64,000 nucleotides of DNA from Arthrobacter globiformis (GCF_003261175.1 NZ_QLNP01000099.1:62001-126000), one strand, 5' to 3'; positions 44,666-56,509 are shown, numbered from the stretch's first letter. Notes: generated from the letters alone by a model not told the origin. Made by a program: numbers and translations.

Positions 44666-47344
44666 ATGAAGTCGCAGGAGATCACAAAGCGCTGGGTCGA
44701 TTTTTTCGTCAGCAAAGGCCACACAGCGGTTCCCTCCGCATCGCTGGTCTCCAGCGACCCCTCCCTGCTGTTCACGGTTGCCGGCATGGTTCCGTTCATC
44801 CCTTACCTGACCGCGCGCGAGGAACCGCCCTACTCCCGGGCCACCAGCGTCCAGAAGTGCATCCGCACCGGTGACATTGAGGAAGTGGGCAAGACCGCCC
44901 GCCACGGCACCTTCTTCCAGATGTGCGGGAACTTCTCCTTCGGGGACTACTTCAAGGAAGACGCCATCAAGTTCGCCTGGGAGCTGCTCACCACGAGCGT
45001 TGCCGACGGCGGGTACGGACTTCCGCCTGAGCTGCTGTGGGTGACGGTCTACGAAGAGGACGACGAAGCCGAGGAACTCTGGCTCAAGAACACCGGAGTC
45101 CCCGCCGAGCGCATCCAGCGCATGGGCAAGTCGGACAACTACTGGTCCACCGGCCAGCCCGGCCCGGCCGGCCCCTGCTCGGAGATCTACTACGACCGCG
45201 GCCCGGCCTACGGCGCCGAGGGCGGGCCCGTCGCCGACGAGAACCGGTACGTGGAGATCTGGAACCTCGTGTTCATGCAGTACCAGATCGACAACGTCCG
45301 CTCGAAGGTCGAGTTCGACATCGTGGGCGAACTGCCCAAGAAGAACATCGACACCGGCCTGGGCATGGAACGCCTCGCCATGATCCTGCAGGACGTCGAG
45401 AACATGTACGAGACCGACCAGGTGCGCCCGGTCATCGACATGGCCGCCAAGCTCTCCGGCAGGGAATACACCTCCGCGGAGACCGAAGACGATCCGCACC
45501 ACACCGACGACGTCCGCATGCGCGTCGTTGCCGACCACATCCGGTCCTCCCTGATGCTCATCGCCGACGGCGTCACGCCCTCCAACGAGGGCCGCGGCTA
45601 CGTGCTGCGACGCCTCATCCGCCGGGCGGTCCGCTCCATGCGCCTGCTGGGCGTGGAACAGGCCTGCCTGCCGGACCTGCTGCCCGCCTCGCGCGACGCC
45701 ATGAAGGGCGTGTACCCCATCGTGGACACGGACTTCGACCGCATCAGCCGGATCGCCTACGCCGAAGAAAAGGCGTTCCTGCGCACCATCGCCTCCGGCA
45801 CGGCCCGTCTTGAGGATGCCGTCAACGAATCGAAGGCTGCCGGGCGTGCCCTCTCCGGCGCTGACGCGTTCGCGCTGCACGACACCTACGGCTTCCCCAT
45901 CGACCTGACGCTCGAAATGGCCGAGGAAGCCGGCCTCAAGGTGGACGAGCCCGGGTTCCGCAAGCTCATGCTCGAGCAGCGCCAGCGCGCCCAGGCCGAC
46001 GCCAAGGGCAAGAAGGGCGGCCACGCCGACCTGTCCGCCTTCCAGGAACTCCTGGCAGAAGGCGAAACCGTCTTCACTGGCTACACCGACCTCGAGGGCG
46101 AATCCCGGGTCCGAGGAATCCTCAGCGCCGGCAGCAAGGTGTCCCAGGCAGCCACCGGCGACGAGATCGAACTGGTGCTCGCCGAGACCCCGTTCTACGC
46201 CGAGGCCGGCGGCCAGGCAGCCGACACCGGCCTCATCACCGGTGACGGATTCGTCGTCGAGGTCCTGGACGTCCAGCGTCCGATCAAGGGCCTGAGCGTG
46301 CACAAGGCCATCGTCCGCGAAGGTGAGATCGCCTCTGACGCACTGGTCCGCGCCGCGGTGGACCGCGAACGGCGCCACGCTGCACAGCAGGCGCACACCG
46401 GAACGCACATCGTGCACGCTGCGCTTCACCAGATCCTCGGCCCGCAGGCCACCCAGCGCGGTTCGTTCAACAAGGCCGGGTACCTCCGGTTTGACTTCGC
46501 CTGGGGTGAAGGGCTGAGCGCCGCCACCAAGTCCGAGGTCGAGGAAGTCTCCAACCTGGCCATCCGCAACAACTTCCAGGTGGACACGAAGGTCATGGGA
46601 CTCGCCGAGGCGAAGGCCCTCGGCGCCATGGCGCTGTTCGGCGAAAACTACGGCAGCGAGGTCCGGGTTGTGGAGATCGACGGCGCGTGGTCCCGCGAGC
46701 TGTGCGGCGGCACCCATGTGTCCAACACCTCCCTGATCGGCAGCCTGTCCCTGCTCGGCGAGCAGTCCGTCGGATCCGGAAACCGCCGCGTCGAGGCCTT
46801 CGTCGGCATGGACGCCTTCCGGCACCTGGCCGCTGAACGCGCCCTCGTGACCGAACTGACCGAGATGCTGAAGGTGCCCTCCGGACAGCTGGCGGACCGC
46901 ATCTCCGCGACCCTAACCAAGCTGAAGGCCACGGAAAAGGAACTCGAGCGGCTCCGCAAGGAACAGCTCGCGGCCGCCGCGGCCCAGCTCGCCGGAACCG
47001 CCGTGGACGCCGCCGGCGTCCGGGTCATTGCGCACGACGCCGGCCAGGTCAGCGGTGCCGACGACATCCGCGGCCTGGCCCTGGACCTGCGCAACCGGCT
47101 CGGCTCCGAAGCCTCCACGGTTGCCGTGGCCGGCGTCAGCAACGACCGCCCCGTCATCCTGGTGGCCACCAACGAAGCCGCCCGTGCAGCCGGAGTCAAG
47201 GCCGGCGCGCTGGTCCGGCTCGCTGCCGGGATCCTCGGCGGCGGCGGTGGCGGCAAGGACGACGTGGCCCAGGGCGGCGGCACCGACGCCTCCAAGGTCG
47301 GCGCCGCACTGTCCGCCGTCGTCGATTCAATCACCAGGCGCTAA
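44666..47344 (+). CDS. alaS: Alanine--tRNA ligase
   Basis: An 892-residue class II synthetase with its catalytic domain (PYSRATSVQKCIRTGDIEEVG, GNFSFGDYF), the editing domain with HTGTHIVHAAL and the CGGTHV zinc motif, and a C-terminal DHHA1 domain with a glycine-rich GGGGGGKDDVAQGGG end, all as expected. ATG 44666 gives the standard MKSQEI start; an ATG 33 bases upstream is possible but adds a non-conserved leader. It begins the run alaS-ruvX-mltG-aroE. Confidence 0.96.
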   Translation: MKSQEITKRWVDFFVSKGHTAVPSASLVSSDPSLLFTVAGMVPFIPYLTAREEPPYSRATSVQKCIRTGDIEEVGKTARHGTFFQMCGNFSFGDYFKEDAIKFAWELLTTSVADGGYGLPPELLWVTVYEEDDEAEELWLKNTGVPAERIQRMGKSDNYWSTGQPGPAGPCSEIYYDRGPAYGAEGGPVADENRYVEIWNLVFMQYQIDNVRSKVEFDIVGELPKKNIDTGLGMERLAMILQDVENMYETDQVRPVIDMAAKLSGREYTSAETEDDPHHTDDVRMRVVADHIRSSLMLIADGVTPSNEGRGYVLRRLIRRAVRSMRLLGVEQACLPDLLPASRDAMKGVYPIVDTDFDRISRIAYAEEKAFLRTIASGTARLEDAVNESKAAGRALSGADAFALHDTYGFPIDLTLEMAEEAGLKVDEPGFRKLMLEQRQRAQADAKGKKGGHADLSAFQELLAEGETVFTGYTDLEGESRVRGILSAGSKVSQAATGDEIELVLAETPFYAEAGGQAADTGLITGDGFVVEVLDVQRPIKGLSVHKAIVREGEIASDALVRAAVDRERRHAAQQAHTGTHIVHAALHQILGPQATQRGSFNKAGYLRFDFAWGEGLSAATKSEVEEVSNLAIRNNFQVDTKVMGLAEAKALGAMALFGENYGSEVRVVEIDGAWSRELCGGTHVSNTSLIGSLSLLGEQSVGSGNRRVEAFVGMDAFRHLAAERALVTELTEMLKVPSGQLADRISATLTKLKATEKELERLRKEQLAAAAAQLAGTAVDAAGVRVIAHDAGQVSGADDIRGLALDLRNRLGSEASTVAVAGVSNDRPVILVATNEAARAAGVKAGALVRLAAGILGGGGGGKDDVAQGGGTDASKVGAALSAVVDSITRR

Positions 47345-47350
47345 CAAGCC

Positions 47351-47950
47351 GTGACTTCTTCCGCTGAGCCGCACGTCCACCCCCGGGGCATCAAACTGGG
47401 GGTGGACGTGGGGACCGTCCGCGTTGGCGTCGCCATCTGCGACCGGGACGAGATCCTGGCCACACCGCTGAAGACGCTGGACCGCAACCCCAAGAAGAAT
47501 TTGGATGTCCGAATCATTGCCGCCCTGGCCGCGGACCGGGGAGCGGTGCAGATTTTCGTGGGCCTGCCGCGGACCATGAAAGGCGAGGAACACGCCTCAG
47601 CCCGGATGGCCACGGAATACGCACAGCTGCTGGCTGACGCGCTGGAGCGGGCCGGTTCGGACGTCCCGGTACACCTGGTCGACGAACGGCTCAGCACCGT
47701 CACGGCCCACCGCAACCTTCACGAAGCTGGCATGAGCAGCAAAAATCACCGTAAAGTGGTGGATCAGGTTGCGGCTGCGGGAATCTTGCAGCACGCCATC
47801 GACATGCAAAAAGCCAGGGGAACGGATGTGGGGAGCCGTGTGCGCGCGCTTCCCCTTACGGGGCTGCCCGGACAAGCCGCCGCAGATACTGCCGAACGGC
47901 CTGACCCGGAAAAGGAAACACGATCTTCAGAGGATGGAAAGCTACAGTGA
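47351..47950 (+). CDS. ruvX: Holliday junction resolvase-like protein RuvX (YqgF)
   Basis: A 199-residue RNase H-like protein with LGVDVGTVRVGVAICD, VGLPRTMKG and VDERLSTVTA, the three parts of the YqgF active site. Proposed roles are 16S rRNA maturation and junction resolution. The C-terminal 50 residues are charged and unstructured. GTG start 6 bases after alaS; the 3' end overlaps mltG by 4 bases. Confidence 0.92.
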   Translation: MTSSAEPHVHPRGIKLGVDVGTVRVGVAICDRDEILATPLKTLDRNPKKNLDVRIIAALAADRGAVQIFVGLPRTMKGEEHASARMATEYAQLLADALERAGSDVPVHLVDERLSTVTAHRNLHEAGMSSKNHRKVVDQVAAAGILQHAIDMQKARGTDVGSRVRALPLTGLPGQAAADTAERPDPEKETRSSEDGKLQ

Positions 47951-49569
47951 GCCCGGTCAATAGCGACGACTCCTCCGGCGACCCCTTCACGGACGCCGGA
48001 CTGCCCCTGACACGCAAGGAGATCCGCGCCCGCGAGAAGGCCGTCACCTCCGAGTCCGGCGATGCCGTGCCCGAGCAGGCCTACGAGTCCGGCGAAGAGG
48101 TGCACGTTGAGGAGGGGGCTGCACAGCAGCCGGGGGCTTCGGCTTCTGACTCTGCCCGGACGGCGGCCATGCCGGCTGCTCCGGCGGCGAAGCCGGTTCC
48201 TGCTGCCGAGCCTCTTGCACCCGATGAGGTTCCCGACGTTCCGCCGGTCCCGCCCACCATCCACGGCCCCGTCGCAGATGCAGACGCTGGGCCTGAGGTC
48301 CACGACGCCGAGTCGGAAGATGCGCCGCAATTCGCCCAATTCGCGCAGGGCCACCATGCCGAGTTTGAGCCCGGCCACCATTACGAGGATGGCCACGACT
48401 ACGACGAGCACCACGAAACTTACGAGGACCACACGCCCTACGAGCAGCAGGCCGTGGGGCACCAGCTCCTGGCCGGCGCCGAAGACGTAGCCCCGGCGGC
48501 CCGGCCATCCAAGAAAGTCCGGCGCCGCCGCCGCCTTGTGGCGCTGCTGCTGACGCTTGCGCTGTTCGTCACCGCCACCGTCGTCGGGGCGCAGTTCCTG
48601 AAGCCGCTGCTGGGGAACGACAAGCCTGGCGACTTCCCCGGGCCCGGCACCGGCCAGGTCAAGGTTTCGGTCGATCCGGGCGAAGGTCCGGTGTCCGTTG
48701 CTGCCAAGCTGGAAGACGCCAAGGTGGTGGCCAACGCAGAAACCTTCATGGCAGCCCTGACCGCATCGGGCGGCACCCTGTCGCCGGGGGAGTACGACTT
48801 CAAACAGGAAATGAAGAACTCCGACGCCGTCTCCGTACTTCTCAACGAGGGACAGGCGAAGGTCATGTACTTCGCCCTCAACGCAGGCCTGCGCATCGAT
48901 GAATCCCTGCAGGCGATCTCGGAGGGCTCCGGTCTTTCGCTGGCGCAGCTGAAGGCACTCAGCGACGCGCCCAAGCAGTTCGGACTGACGGCGAAGGCGA
49001 AGAACCTGGAAGGGTTCCTGGCGCCGGGGGAGTACCGTTTCCCGCTGGGAACCACCGCCAGGGAGATCCTTACTAAGCTGGTGAAGACCACCCAGGACGA
49101 ACTGAAGGCTCAGGGCGTCACGGACGCCGCCAAACAGTACGACGTTGTCACCGTTGCGAGCATCGTGCAGGCAGAGGGCGGCCAGGCCGAGTACAAGGAC
49201 GTGGCGGGCGCCATCTACAACCGGCTGAAGCCCACCAACACCGAGACCAATGGCCTGATCCAGTCGGACGCCACAGTCACGTACGGCCTGGGCAAGAAGA
49301 CCTTCCACATCGACGAGGCCGAGAAGGCCGACAAGTCCAACCCGTACAACACCTACGCCATCCAGGGCCTGCCCGCCGGGCCCATCGGATCGCCGGGCAA
49401 GAATGCCATCGACGCGGCAGCCAAGCCGAACGACAACGATTACCTGTACTGGGTGACCATCAACCTCGACACCAAGGAGACGAAGTTCTCCAAGACGCTT
49501 GCCGAGCACAACGGCTACGTCGAGCAGTACAACGCCTGGTGCGAGGCCAACCCGGGCCGCTGCGTATGA
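47947..49569 (+). CDS. mltG: Endolytic transglycosylase MltG (YceG-like)
   Basis: A 540-residue membrane enzyme that cuts nascent glycan strands and so limits their length. It has a long cytoplasmic N-terminus (about 195 residues, Ala/Pro/Glu-rich, with a His-rich stretch at 135-162), one transmembrane helix (about 196-219), a LysM-like part and the YceG catalytic domain. The catalytic Glu lies in VTVASIVQAEGG and is followed by AGAIYNRL and LIQSDATVTYGLG. It overlaps ruvX (GTGA) and aroE (ATGA) by 4 bases each. Confidence 0.93.
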   Translation: MSPVNSDDSSGDPFTDAGLPLTRKEIRAREKAVTSESGDAVPEQAYESGEEVHVEEGAAQQPGASASDSARTAAMPAAPAAKPVPAAEPLAPDEVPDVPPVPPTIHGPVADADAGPEVHDAESEDAPQFAQFAQGHHAEFEPGHHYEDGHDYDEHHETYEDHTPYEQQAVGHQLLAGAEDVAPAARPSKKVRRRRRLVALLLTLALFVTATVVGAQFLKPLLGNDKPGDFPGPGTGQVKVSVDPGEGPVSVAAKLEDAKVVANAETFMAALTASGGTLSPGEYDFKQEMKNSDAVSVLLNEGQAKVMYFALNAGLRIDESLQAISEGSGLSLAQLKALSDAPKQFGLTAKAKNLEGFLAPGEYRFPLGTTAREILTKLVKTTQDELKAQGVTDAAKQYDVVTVASIVQAEGGQAEYKDVAGAIYNRLKPTNTETNGLIQSDATVTYGLGKKTFHIDEAEKADKSNPYNTYAIQGLPAGPIGSPGKNAIDAAAKPNDNDYLYWVTINLDTKETKFSKTLAEHNGYVEQYNAWCEANPGRCV

Positions 49570-50426
49570 GCCTGCGGGCGGCCGTCCTGGGGCACCCCAT
49601 CGGCCATTCGAAGTCACCGGCGCTCCACCTTGCCGCCTACGCGCGGCTCGGTGCGGACATCGGCTACAGCGCCATCGATGTGACTGAAGAGTCACTGCCG
49701 GCGTTCATGGACTCCGTCCGCGCCGAAGCCGGCTGGCGGGGACTGTCCGTCACCATGCCGCTGAAGAAGGCCATGGTCTCCGAGGTGGACGAGGTCCGCG
49801 GCGTGGCCCGGGTCCTGGGCGTCATCAACACCGTGGTCTTCGAAGGTGCCGGGGAGGCCACCCGGCGGGTCGGCTACAACACCGACGTCGCGGGGATCGT
49901 CAACGCCCTCCGCAACGCCGGGGCCGGCGACGCCCCCTCGGGCGTCATCCTTGGCGGCGGCGGAACCGCCGCCGCGGCAGTGGCTGCCCTGCAGGAGCTT
50001 GGCGCCGTGTCCGTGGACCTGTACGTCCGGAACACCGCCCGGGCTGAAGAAGCCAAGGCCGCAGCCAGCGGGCTCGGCATGGACATCACCGTCCACGCCC
50101 TCGACGGTGCCGTCGAACGGATGGCCGGTGCCGGCGTCGTAATCTCCACGCTGCCGCCCCGGGCGGCCGACGGCATGGCAACAGAGCTGGAGGCGCTGGG
50201 GCGGCGCACTGACGGCGTCCTGCTGGACGTCGCCTACGATCCCTGGCCCAGCCGGATAGCCGCCGCCTGGCACGCCGGCGGCGGAACAGTGGTCCCCGGC
50301 CTTGAGATGCTGCTCTACCAGGCGGTGGAGCAGGTCCGGCATTTCACCGGCCTGGCAGAGGCCGGCAGTGCCGACGTCATAGATGTGATGTGCGACGCAG
50401 TCGGGGCACCCCGGCGGGTGTCCTGA
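49566..50426 (+). CDS. aroE: Shikimate dehydrogenase
   Basis: A 286-residue enzyme that reduces 3-dehydroshikimate. The N-terminal substrate site has [15 protein letters not shown] and VTMPLKK with the catalytic Lys, plus NTDVAG; the cofactor domain has [11 protein letters not shown]. The nearby [10 protein letters not shown] after the second strand suggests NADP binding. ATG 49566 overlaps the mltG stop by 4 bases. Confidence 0.93.
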   Translation: MSLRAAVLGHPIGHSKSPALHLAAYARLGADIGYSAIDVTEESLPAFMDSVRAEAGWRGLSVTMPLKKAMVSEVDEVRGVARVLGVINTVVFEGAGEATRRVGYNTDVAGIVNALRNAGAGDAPSGVILGGGGTAAAAVAALQELGAVSVDLYVRNTARAEEAKAAASGLGMDITVHALDGAVERMAGAGVVISTLPPRAADGMATELEALGRRTDGVLLDVAYDPWPSRIAAAWHAGGGTVVPGLEMLLYQAVEQVRHFTGLAEAGSADVIDVMCDAVGAPRRVS

Positions 50427-50452
50427 CCGCCAGACATGGCAGGATGGTTTTT

Positions 50453-51651
50453 ATGTTGCGTTGGTTGACCGCCGGTGAGTCCCATGGCCCGGCACTGGTC
50501 GGAATTATTGAAGGCGTCCCCGCAGGTGTTGAACTCACCAGCGGGCAGATCGCCGATGCCCTTGCCCGCCGGCGGCTCGGTTACGGCCGCGGGGCACGGA
50601 TGAAGTTTGAGCAGGACGTCGTCACGATCCTCGGCGGTGTTCGCCACGGCATCACCCAGGGCGGCCCCGTCGCCATCCAGGTGGGCAACACCGAATGGCC
50701 CAAGTGGGAACAGATCATGTCAGCCGATCCCGTGGCCCCTGAGGAACTCGAGGGACAGGCCCGCAACGCCCCGCTGACCCGGCCGCGCCCGGGACACGCC
50801 GACTTTACCGGCATGCAGAAGTACGGCTTCGACGAGGCTCGTCCCGTGCTTGAGCGCGCCAGCGCCCGGGAAACCGCCACGCGTGTTGCCATGGGCACCG
50901 TTGCCGCACAGTTCCTGAAGCACCTGGGCATTGAGCTAGTGAGCCACACGGTCTCCATCGCCAGCGTGACCGTTCCCGAGGGCCGGCCGCTGCCGATGCC
51001 GGACAACGTGATCGCGCTCGACGCCGATCCGCTGCGCTGTTTCGACCGGGAAACGTCCGACGCCATGGTTGCGGAGGTGGACGCCGCCCACAAGGAAGGC
51101 GAAACCCTCGGCGGCGTGGTGGAGGTGCTTGCCTACGGCCTGCCCCCGGGACTCGGCAGCTACGTCCACTGGGACCGCCGCCTCGATTCCCGCCTGGCCG
51201 CCGCCCTGATGGGCATTCAGGCCATCAAGGGCGTTGAGGTGGGCGACGGTTTCCTCACCGCCGCACGCCGCGGGTCTGCCGCCCACGACGAGATCGTCAA
51301 GGAAGCCGGCGGCAGGATCATCCGCACCAGCAACCGCGCCGGCGGCATCGAAGGGGGCATGAGCATTGGCGACGTCCTGCGCGTCCGCGCCGCCATGAAG
51401 CCCATCGCCACCGTGCCGCGCGCCCTGAAGACCATCGACATCAGCACCGGCGAGGCGGCCAAGGCCCACCACCAGCGCTCGGACGTCTGTGCGGTTCCGG
51501 CCGCCGGCGTGGTGGCGGAGGCCATGGTTGCCCTGGTCCTGGCTGAGGCCGTGACCGAAAAGTTCGGCGGCGATTCCGTGGCCGAAACCGCCCGCAACAT
51601 CAGGGGCTACCTCGAGAGCATTCCGGCGTCGCTGGATACGATCGGACTCTA

Positions 51652-51652
<1 letters not shown>
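50453..51652 (+). CDS. aroC: Chorismate synthase
   Basis: A 399-residue FMN-dependent enzyme that turns EPSP into chorismate. Signatures include [50 protein letters not shown] and the C-terminal [18 protein letters not shown] 50453 gives the typical [12 protein letters not shown] start, with AGGATGG just upstream. It shares one base with aroK (TAGTG). Confidence 0.96.
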
Positions 51653-53377
<1,725 letters not shown>

Positions 53378-53378
<1 letters not shown>

Positions 53379-53896
53379 TGCGCGACGACCAGGGCGGAAC
53401 GACCGAATGGCCCGACGGCGGGTTCCCGGGAATCCGGATCAACCCTCAAACCCTGCTCCCTGAAATCACCAGTGAGGACGCGTGCGCCGCCGCTCTCGAG
53501 GCGTCCACCGACCCCGCCGACCGGGTCCTGGTGCTGCTGGTAGAGGGGCACGCCGCCGACGCGGCCGAACTGCTGGCCGAGGCCCGCTACAGGGACCCCG
53601 AATCTTTCCGGCTCCGGGCCTACGAGGCTGACGTCCTGCGGGTGGCCCACCGCTACGACCGCGCCATTGAGCTCTTCCGGCAACTCCTCGGAGAGGCGCA
53701 CGGCACGGCCAACGAGGACCTCGCCCACCAGTACCTCGGAAGGATGTACTTCGTCGCGGGGAACATCGGTGCCGCAGTGGAATCCTTCGCCCGGGCGCTC
53801 GACCTGCGCGTAGCGCAGTCCGCCGATGCGGCGCTCATCTATTCCTCCACGGTGGCCCTGCAGCGGGCGCGTGACGTCCTCGAACTGGCTTCCTGA
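53378..53896 (+). CDS. TPR-like hypothetical protein
   Basis: A 172-residue soluble protein. The second half reads as two to three tetratricopeptide-like helix pairs (FRLRAYEADVLRVAHRYDRAIELFRQLL and LAHQYLGRMYFVAGNIGAAVESFARALDL). It would serve as a protein-binding scaffold; the partner is unknown. The ATG shares one base with the aroB stop, so it is part of the aro unit. Confidence 0.8.
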
Positions 53897-53905
53897 CAGG
53901 TCTTC

Positions 53906-53938
53906 CGGCGCGGCCGGAGCGGTCCTCCGGCCGCGCCG
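53906..53938 (+). terminator. GC-rich hairpin after the aro unit
   Basis: A 14-bp stem (53906-53919 with 53925-53938) with a CGGTC loop begins 10 bases past the TPR gene. There is no U-tract, so termination is probable but not certain. Confidence 0.55.
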
Positions 53939-53974
53939 CCGGGCGGCCCCGAAAACTGTGCCTGCCTTATCCGC

Positions 53975-53980
53975 TAGAAT
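53975..53980 (+). promoter_or_regulatory. Possible efp-nusB -10 box
   Basis: TAGAAT fits TANNNT in an AT-richer patch 105 bases before efp. No convincing -35 is seen. The remainder of the 188-base gap holds only the hairpin listed separately. Confidence 0.35.
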
Positions 53981-54084
53981 AGTTTCTGGATTTTTGATAA
54001 CTACACGCTGGCGCGCCGTTCGGCATGCCTGCTTGAAATAACAGCTGGCAGCCAGAACCAGTCAGACACAACCAGAGGAAACCA

Positions 54085-54648
54085 GTGGCAACCACAAACG
54101 ACATCAAGAACGGAACTGTCCTGAAGCTTGAGGGCCAGCTCTGGAACGTCATCGAGTTCCAGCACGTCAAGCCGGGCAAGGGTGGCGCGTTCGTGCGCAC
54201 CAAGATGCGCAACGTCATGTCCGGCAAGGTCGTCGACAAGACCTTCAACGCCGGCCTCAAGATCGAGACCGCCACCGTGGACCGCCGCGACTACCAGTAC
54301 CTGTACCAGGACGGCGCCGACTTCGTCTTCATGGACACCTCGGACTACGACCAGATCACCGTTTCCGGTGCCACGGTGGGCGATGCCACCAACTTCATGC
54401 TGGAAAACCAGATGGTCAACATCGCCATCCACGAAGGCAACCCGCTGTACATCGAGCTGCCGCCGAGCGTTGTCCTTGAAATCACCTACACCGAGCCGGG
54501 CCTGCAGGGCGACCGCTCCTCCGCCGGCACCAAGCCCGCCACCCTGGAGACGGGCTACGAGATCCAGGTGCCCCTGTTCGTCGAGAACAACACCAAGGTC
54601 AAGGTCGACACCCGCGACGGCAGCTACCTGGGCCGGGTCAACGACTAG
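54085..54648 (+). CDS. efp: Elongation factor P
   Basis: A 187-residue three-domain factor that helps ribosomes form bonds in polyproline stretches. The tip loop reads [13 protein letters not shown] with Lys32 at the position that is modified in some bacteria; no modification gene (epmA, earP) is in the window. The C-terminus ends in the conserved [15 protein letters not shown] start with CAGAGGAAA upstream. Confidence 0.96.
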   Translation: MATTNDIKNGTVLKLEGQLWNVIEFQHVKPGKGGAFVRTKMRNVMSGKVVDKTFNAGLKIETATVDRRDYQYLYQDGADFVFMDTSDYDQITVSGATVGDATNFMLENQMVNIAIHEGNPLYIELPPSVVLEITYTEPGLQGDRSSAGTKPATLETGYEIQVPLFVENNTKVKVDTRDGSYLGRVND

Positions 54649-55058
54649 TGAGCGCCCGCGGTAAAGCCCGCAACAGGGCTCTTGAGGTCCTCTTCGAAGC
54701 CGAGCAGCGCTCTGTCTCGGCCTTCGACGTGCTGCGTGCGCGCCGCGAGAGGACCGACCAGATCGTCAATCCGTACACCCTCGAGATTGTTGAAGGCGTG
54801 GTGTCGATGCAGGCCACCATCGACGAATTCCTGGAGACCTACTCGCAGGGCTGGACCCTTGAGCGGATGCCGTCCGTGGACCGCATCATCCTGCGGATCG
54901 GCACCTGGGAGCTGCTCTACAATGACGACGTTCCCGACGGCGTCGCCGTCAGCGAGGCTGTCGCTCTCGCCAAGACGCTCTCCACCGACGAGTCGCCGTC
55001 GTTCATCAACGGCCTCCTGGGACGCCTTCAGCAGCTGAAGCCGTCCCTGCTCGCCTGA
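54648..55058 (+). CDS. nusB: Transcription antitermination factor NusB
   Basis: A 136-residue all-helical protein that, with NusE, loads on boxA RNA in rRNA transcripts. Typical segments are ARNRALEVLFEAEQR, RMPSVDRIILRIGTWELLY and VAVSEAVALAKTLSTDESPSFINGLLGRL. The GTG start shares one base with the efp stop (TAGTG). Confidence 0.95.
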   Translation: MSARGKARNRALEVLFEAEQRSVSAFDVLRARRERTDQIVNPYTLEIVEGVVSMQATIDEFLETYSQGWTLERMPSVDRIILRIGTWELLYNDDVPDGVAVSEAVALAKTLSTDESPSFINGLLGRLQQLKPSLLA

Positions 55059-55078
55059 GCTGAGTACCACTACGCAGA

Positions 55079-55112
55079 AAGCCCCTGCCGGGTTCCCGGC
55101 AGGGGCTTCCTG
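55079..55112. terminator. Terminator after nusB
   Basis: A 14-bp perfect stem (55079-55092 with 55095-55108) with a minimal loop, ending CTTCCTG. It lies between convergent nusB and the PrsW-like gene. Confidence 0.75.
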
Positions 55113-55121
55113 CGTCTCTGA

Positions 55122-55190
55122 TGCTGTTGGACCGGACCTTACTGCTGGACTGTTCCCTACTGCTGGACTGTTCCCTACTGCTGCACTGCG
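55122..55190 (-). repeat. 18-bp tandem repeats over the stop codon of the PrsW-like gene
   Basis: Two exact units lie at 55140-55157 and 55158-55175, with partial or degenerate units on either side (55176-55190 and 55122-55139). Read on the minus strand each unit encodes (G)TVQQ followed by an in-frame stop, so the C-terminal codons and the stop are repeated three times (TAG, TAG, TAA). Confidence 0.85.
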
Positions 55191-56419
55191 GCCCGAAGCT
55201 CGGTCAGGTGGCGCAGCTGCTGCACCTCGTCCTGCTGGTGGGACCGCACATCCCTGCCGCTGAGGATCCGCTGCCGGGTGAATGCCAGGCGCGTCGCCGC
55301 CTTAACGAACTCCTTCATCTGATCGGCCCGGTTGTAGGACGCCGCCCAGCGCACAGCCTGCCGGCGGCCTCCGGGAGTGGACAGCAGCTCCACCTCGGCC
55401 GGCGCGAACCATCCCGCTGCGGCGTACTCCTGGAGGCGCTGCCGCGTGAGGCGCGTTTCCGCCACCCTCAGTACCACGATGCAGGCCACGGCGAGCAGGA
55501 AGATGGGGACCTGCACCAGCACGTACTGGGCAAGGAAATCCTGTCCCATGCTGTTCCACCTGTTGTGCAGGATCATGGCGGGAACCAGGCCCACGACGAA
55601 GGCGAGCACGGAGACGCCGGAATGCCAGCGCCGGGCGGCCAGGCCCATGATCAGGCCCGTGGTCCCGGTGAAGATGGCGTGCGCAAACGGCGACATCACC
55701 CCGCGCAGGAAGAAGATCTGGACCAGGTCGCTGCCGGGCGTGCTGGACTCGGCGATCGCCCGGCCGAAGTACAGGATGTTCTCGGTGAAGGCGAAGCCGC
55801 CCGCGATGGTGAAGGCAAACACCACCCCGTCCACGGGGCCGTCAAAGTTGCGGCGGGCGAAGAGGAGAAGCAGCAGCAGGCCCAGGGACTTCGCGAATTC
55901 CTCCACCACCGGCGCTTGCACGGTGGTCATGAAATCGCGGAAGGACGCCTCATCGGTGGCCGGGGCCGCGAGGGCAAAGACCGGCTGAATGAGCAGTGTC
56001 ACGGCAATGGACACAGCCGCTCCCCAGGTGAAGGCAAACAGCAGCAGGCGCTTTGGCTCGGGTTCCCAGCGGTCAATGACGGCGACGGCGAACAGCACCA
56101 CCGCCAGCGGGATGAGGGAGGCAACAAAACCGATGACGAAGCCGGTGACGCCGGTGCTGGACAGGAGGAACGGCACCACGAGGAAAAGGCTGACGAAGGC
56201 AAGGATCCCGCCGCCCACCACGAGCCCCAGCGTCCCTGCCCCCGGGCGGGCGGCCACCGTGGACGCGGCCTCCGGGATGACCTGGTGCACGGCACCGCCG
56301 CGGTGCCCGGGCGCCGGCCGGTAGTTCTGCGGCTGGACGTGGCCCATCCAGCTTGGATTCGCGGGCTGCCCGTTGAACTCTGGTCCGGGGAACTGCCTCT
56401 GCTGCGGGTTCATCGACAT
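55175..56419 (-). CDS. PrsW-family intramembrane metalloprotease
   Basis: A 414-residue membrane protein. A Pro/Gln/Asn-rich cytoplasmic N-terminus (about 1-55) is followed by about eight hydrophobic segments. The PrsW/CPBP-like motifs are present: EE in APVVEEFAKSLG, FTEN in GFAFTENILYF and H in PFAHAIFTGTTG. The family includes the protease that cleaves the RsiW anti-sigma factor in Bacillus; the substrate here is unknown. The C-terminal cytoplasmic tail is charged. ATG 56419 is chosen; a GTG 6 bases upstream is possible. Confidence 0.86.
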   Translation of the reverse strand: MSMNPQQRQFPGPEFNGQPANPSWMGHVQPQNYRPAPGHRGGAVHQVIPEAASTVAARPGAGTLGLVVGGGILAFVSLFLVVPFLLSSTGVTGFVIGFVASLIPLAVVLFAVAVIDRWEPEPKRLLLFAFTWGAAVSIAVTLLIQPVFALAAPATDEASFRDFMTTVQAPVVEEFAKSLGLLLLLLFARRNFDGPVDGVVFAFTIAGGFAFTENILYFGRAIAESSTPGSDLVQIFFLRGVMSPFAHAIFTGTTGLIMGLAARRWHSGVSVLAFVVGLVPAMILHNRWNSMGQDFLAQYVLVQVPIFLLAVACIVVLRVAETRLTRQRLQEYAAAGWFAPAEVELLSTPGGRRQAVRWAASYNRADQMKEFVKAATRLAFTRQRILSGRDVRSHQQDEVQQLRHLTELRAAVQQ

Positions 56420-56487
56420 AGACACGAGCCTAGTCTGGTGTGACGGACGACGCCCTCTGCGGGGGCCGGGGGCTGACGCCCGTGTGG

Positions 56488-56493
56488 TAATTT
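56488..56493 (+). promoter_or_regulatory. Possible -10 box of the pyr operon
   Basis: TAATTT fits TANNNT and would start the transcript near 56500, giving a leader of about 55 bases that includes the whole candidate PyrR hairpin. Confidence 0.35.
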
Positions 56494-56509
56494 TGGAAGG
56501 CAAATGTTC

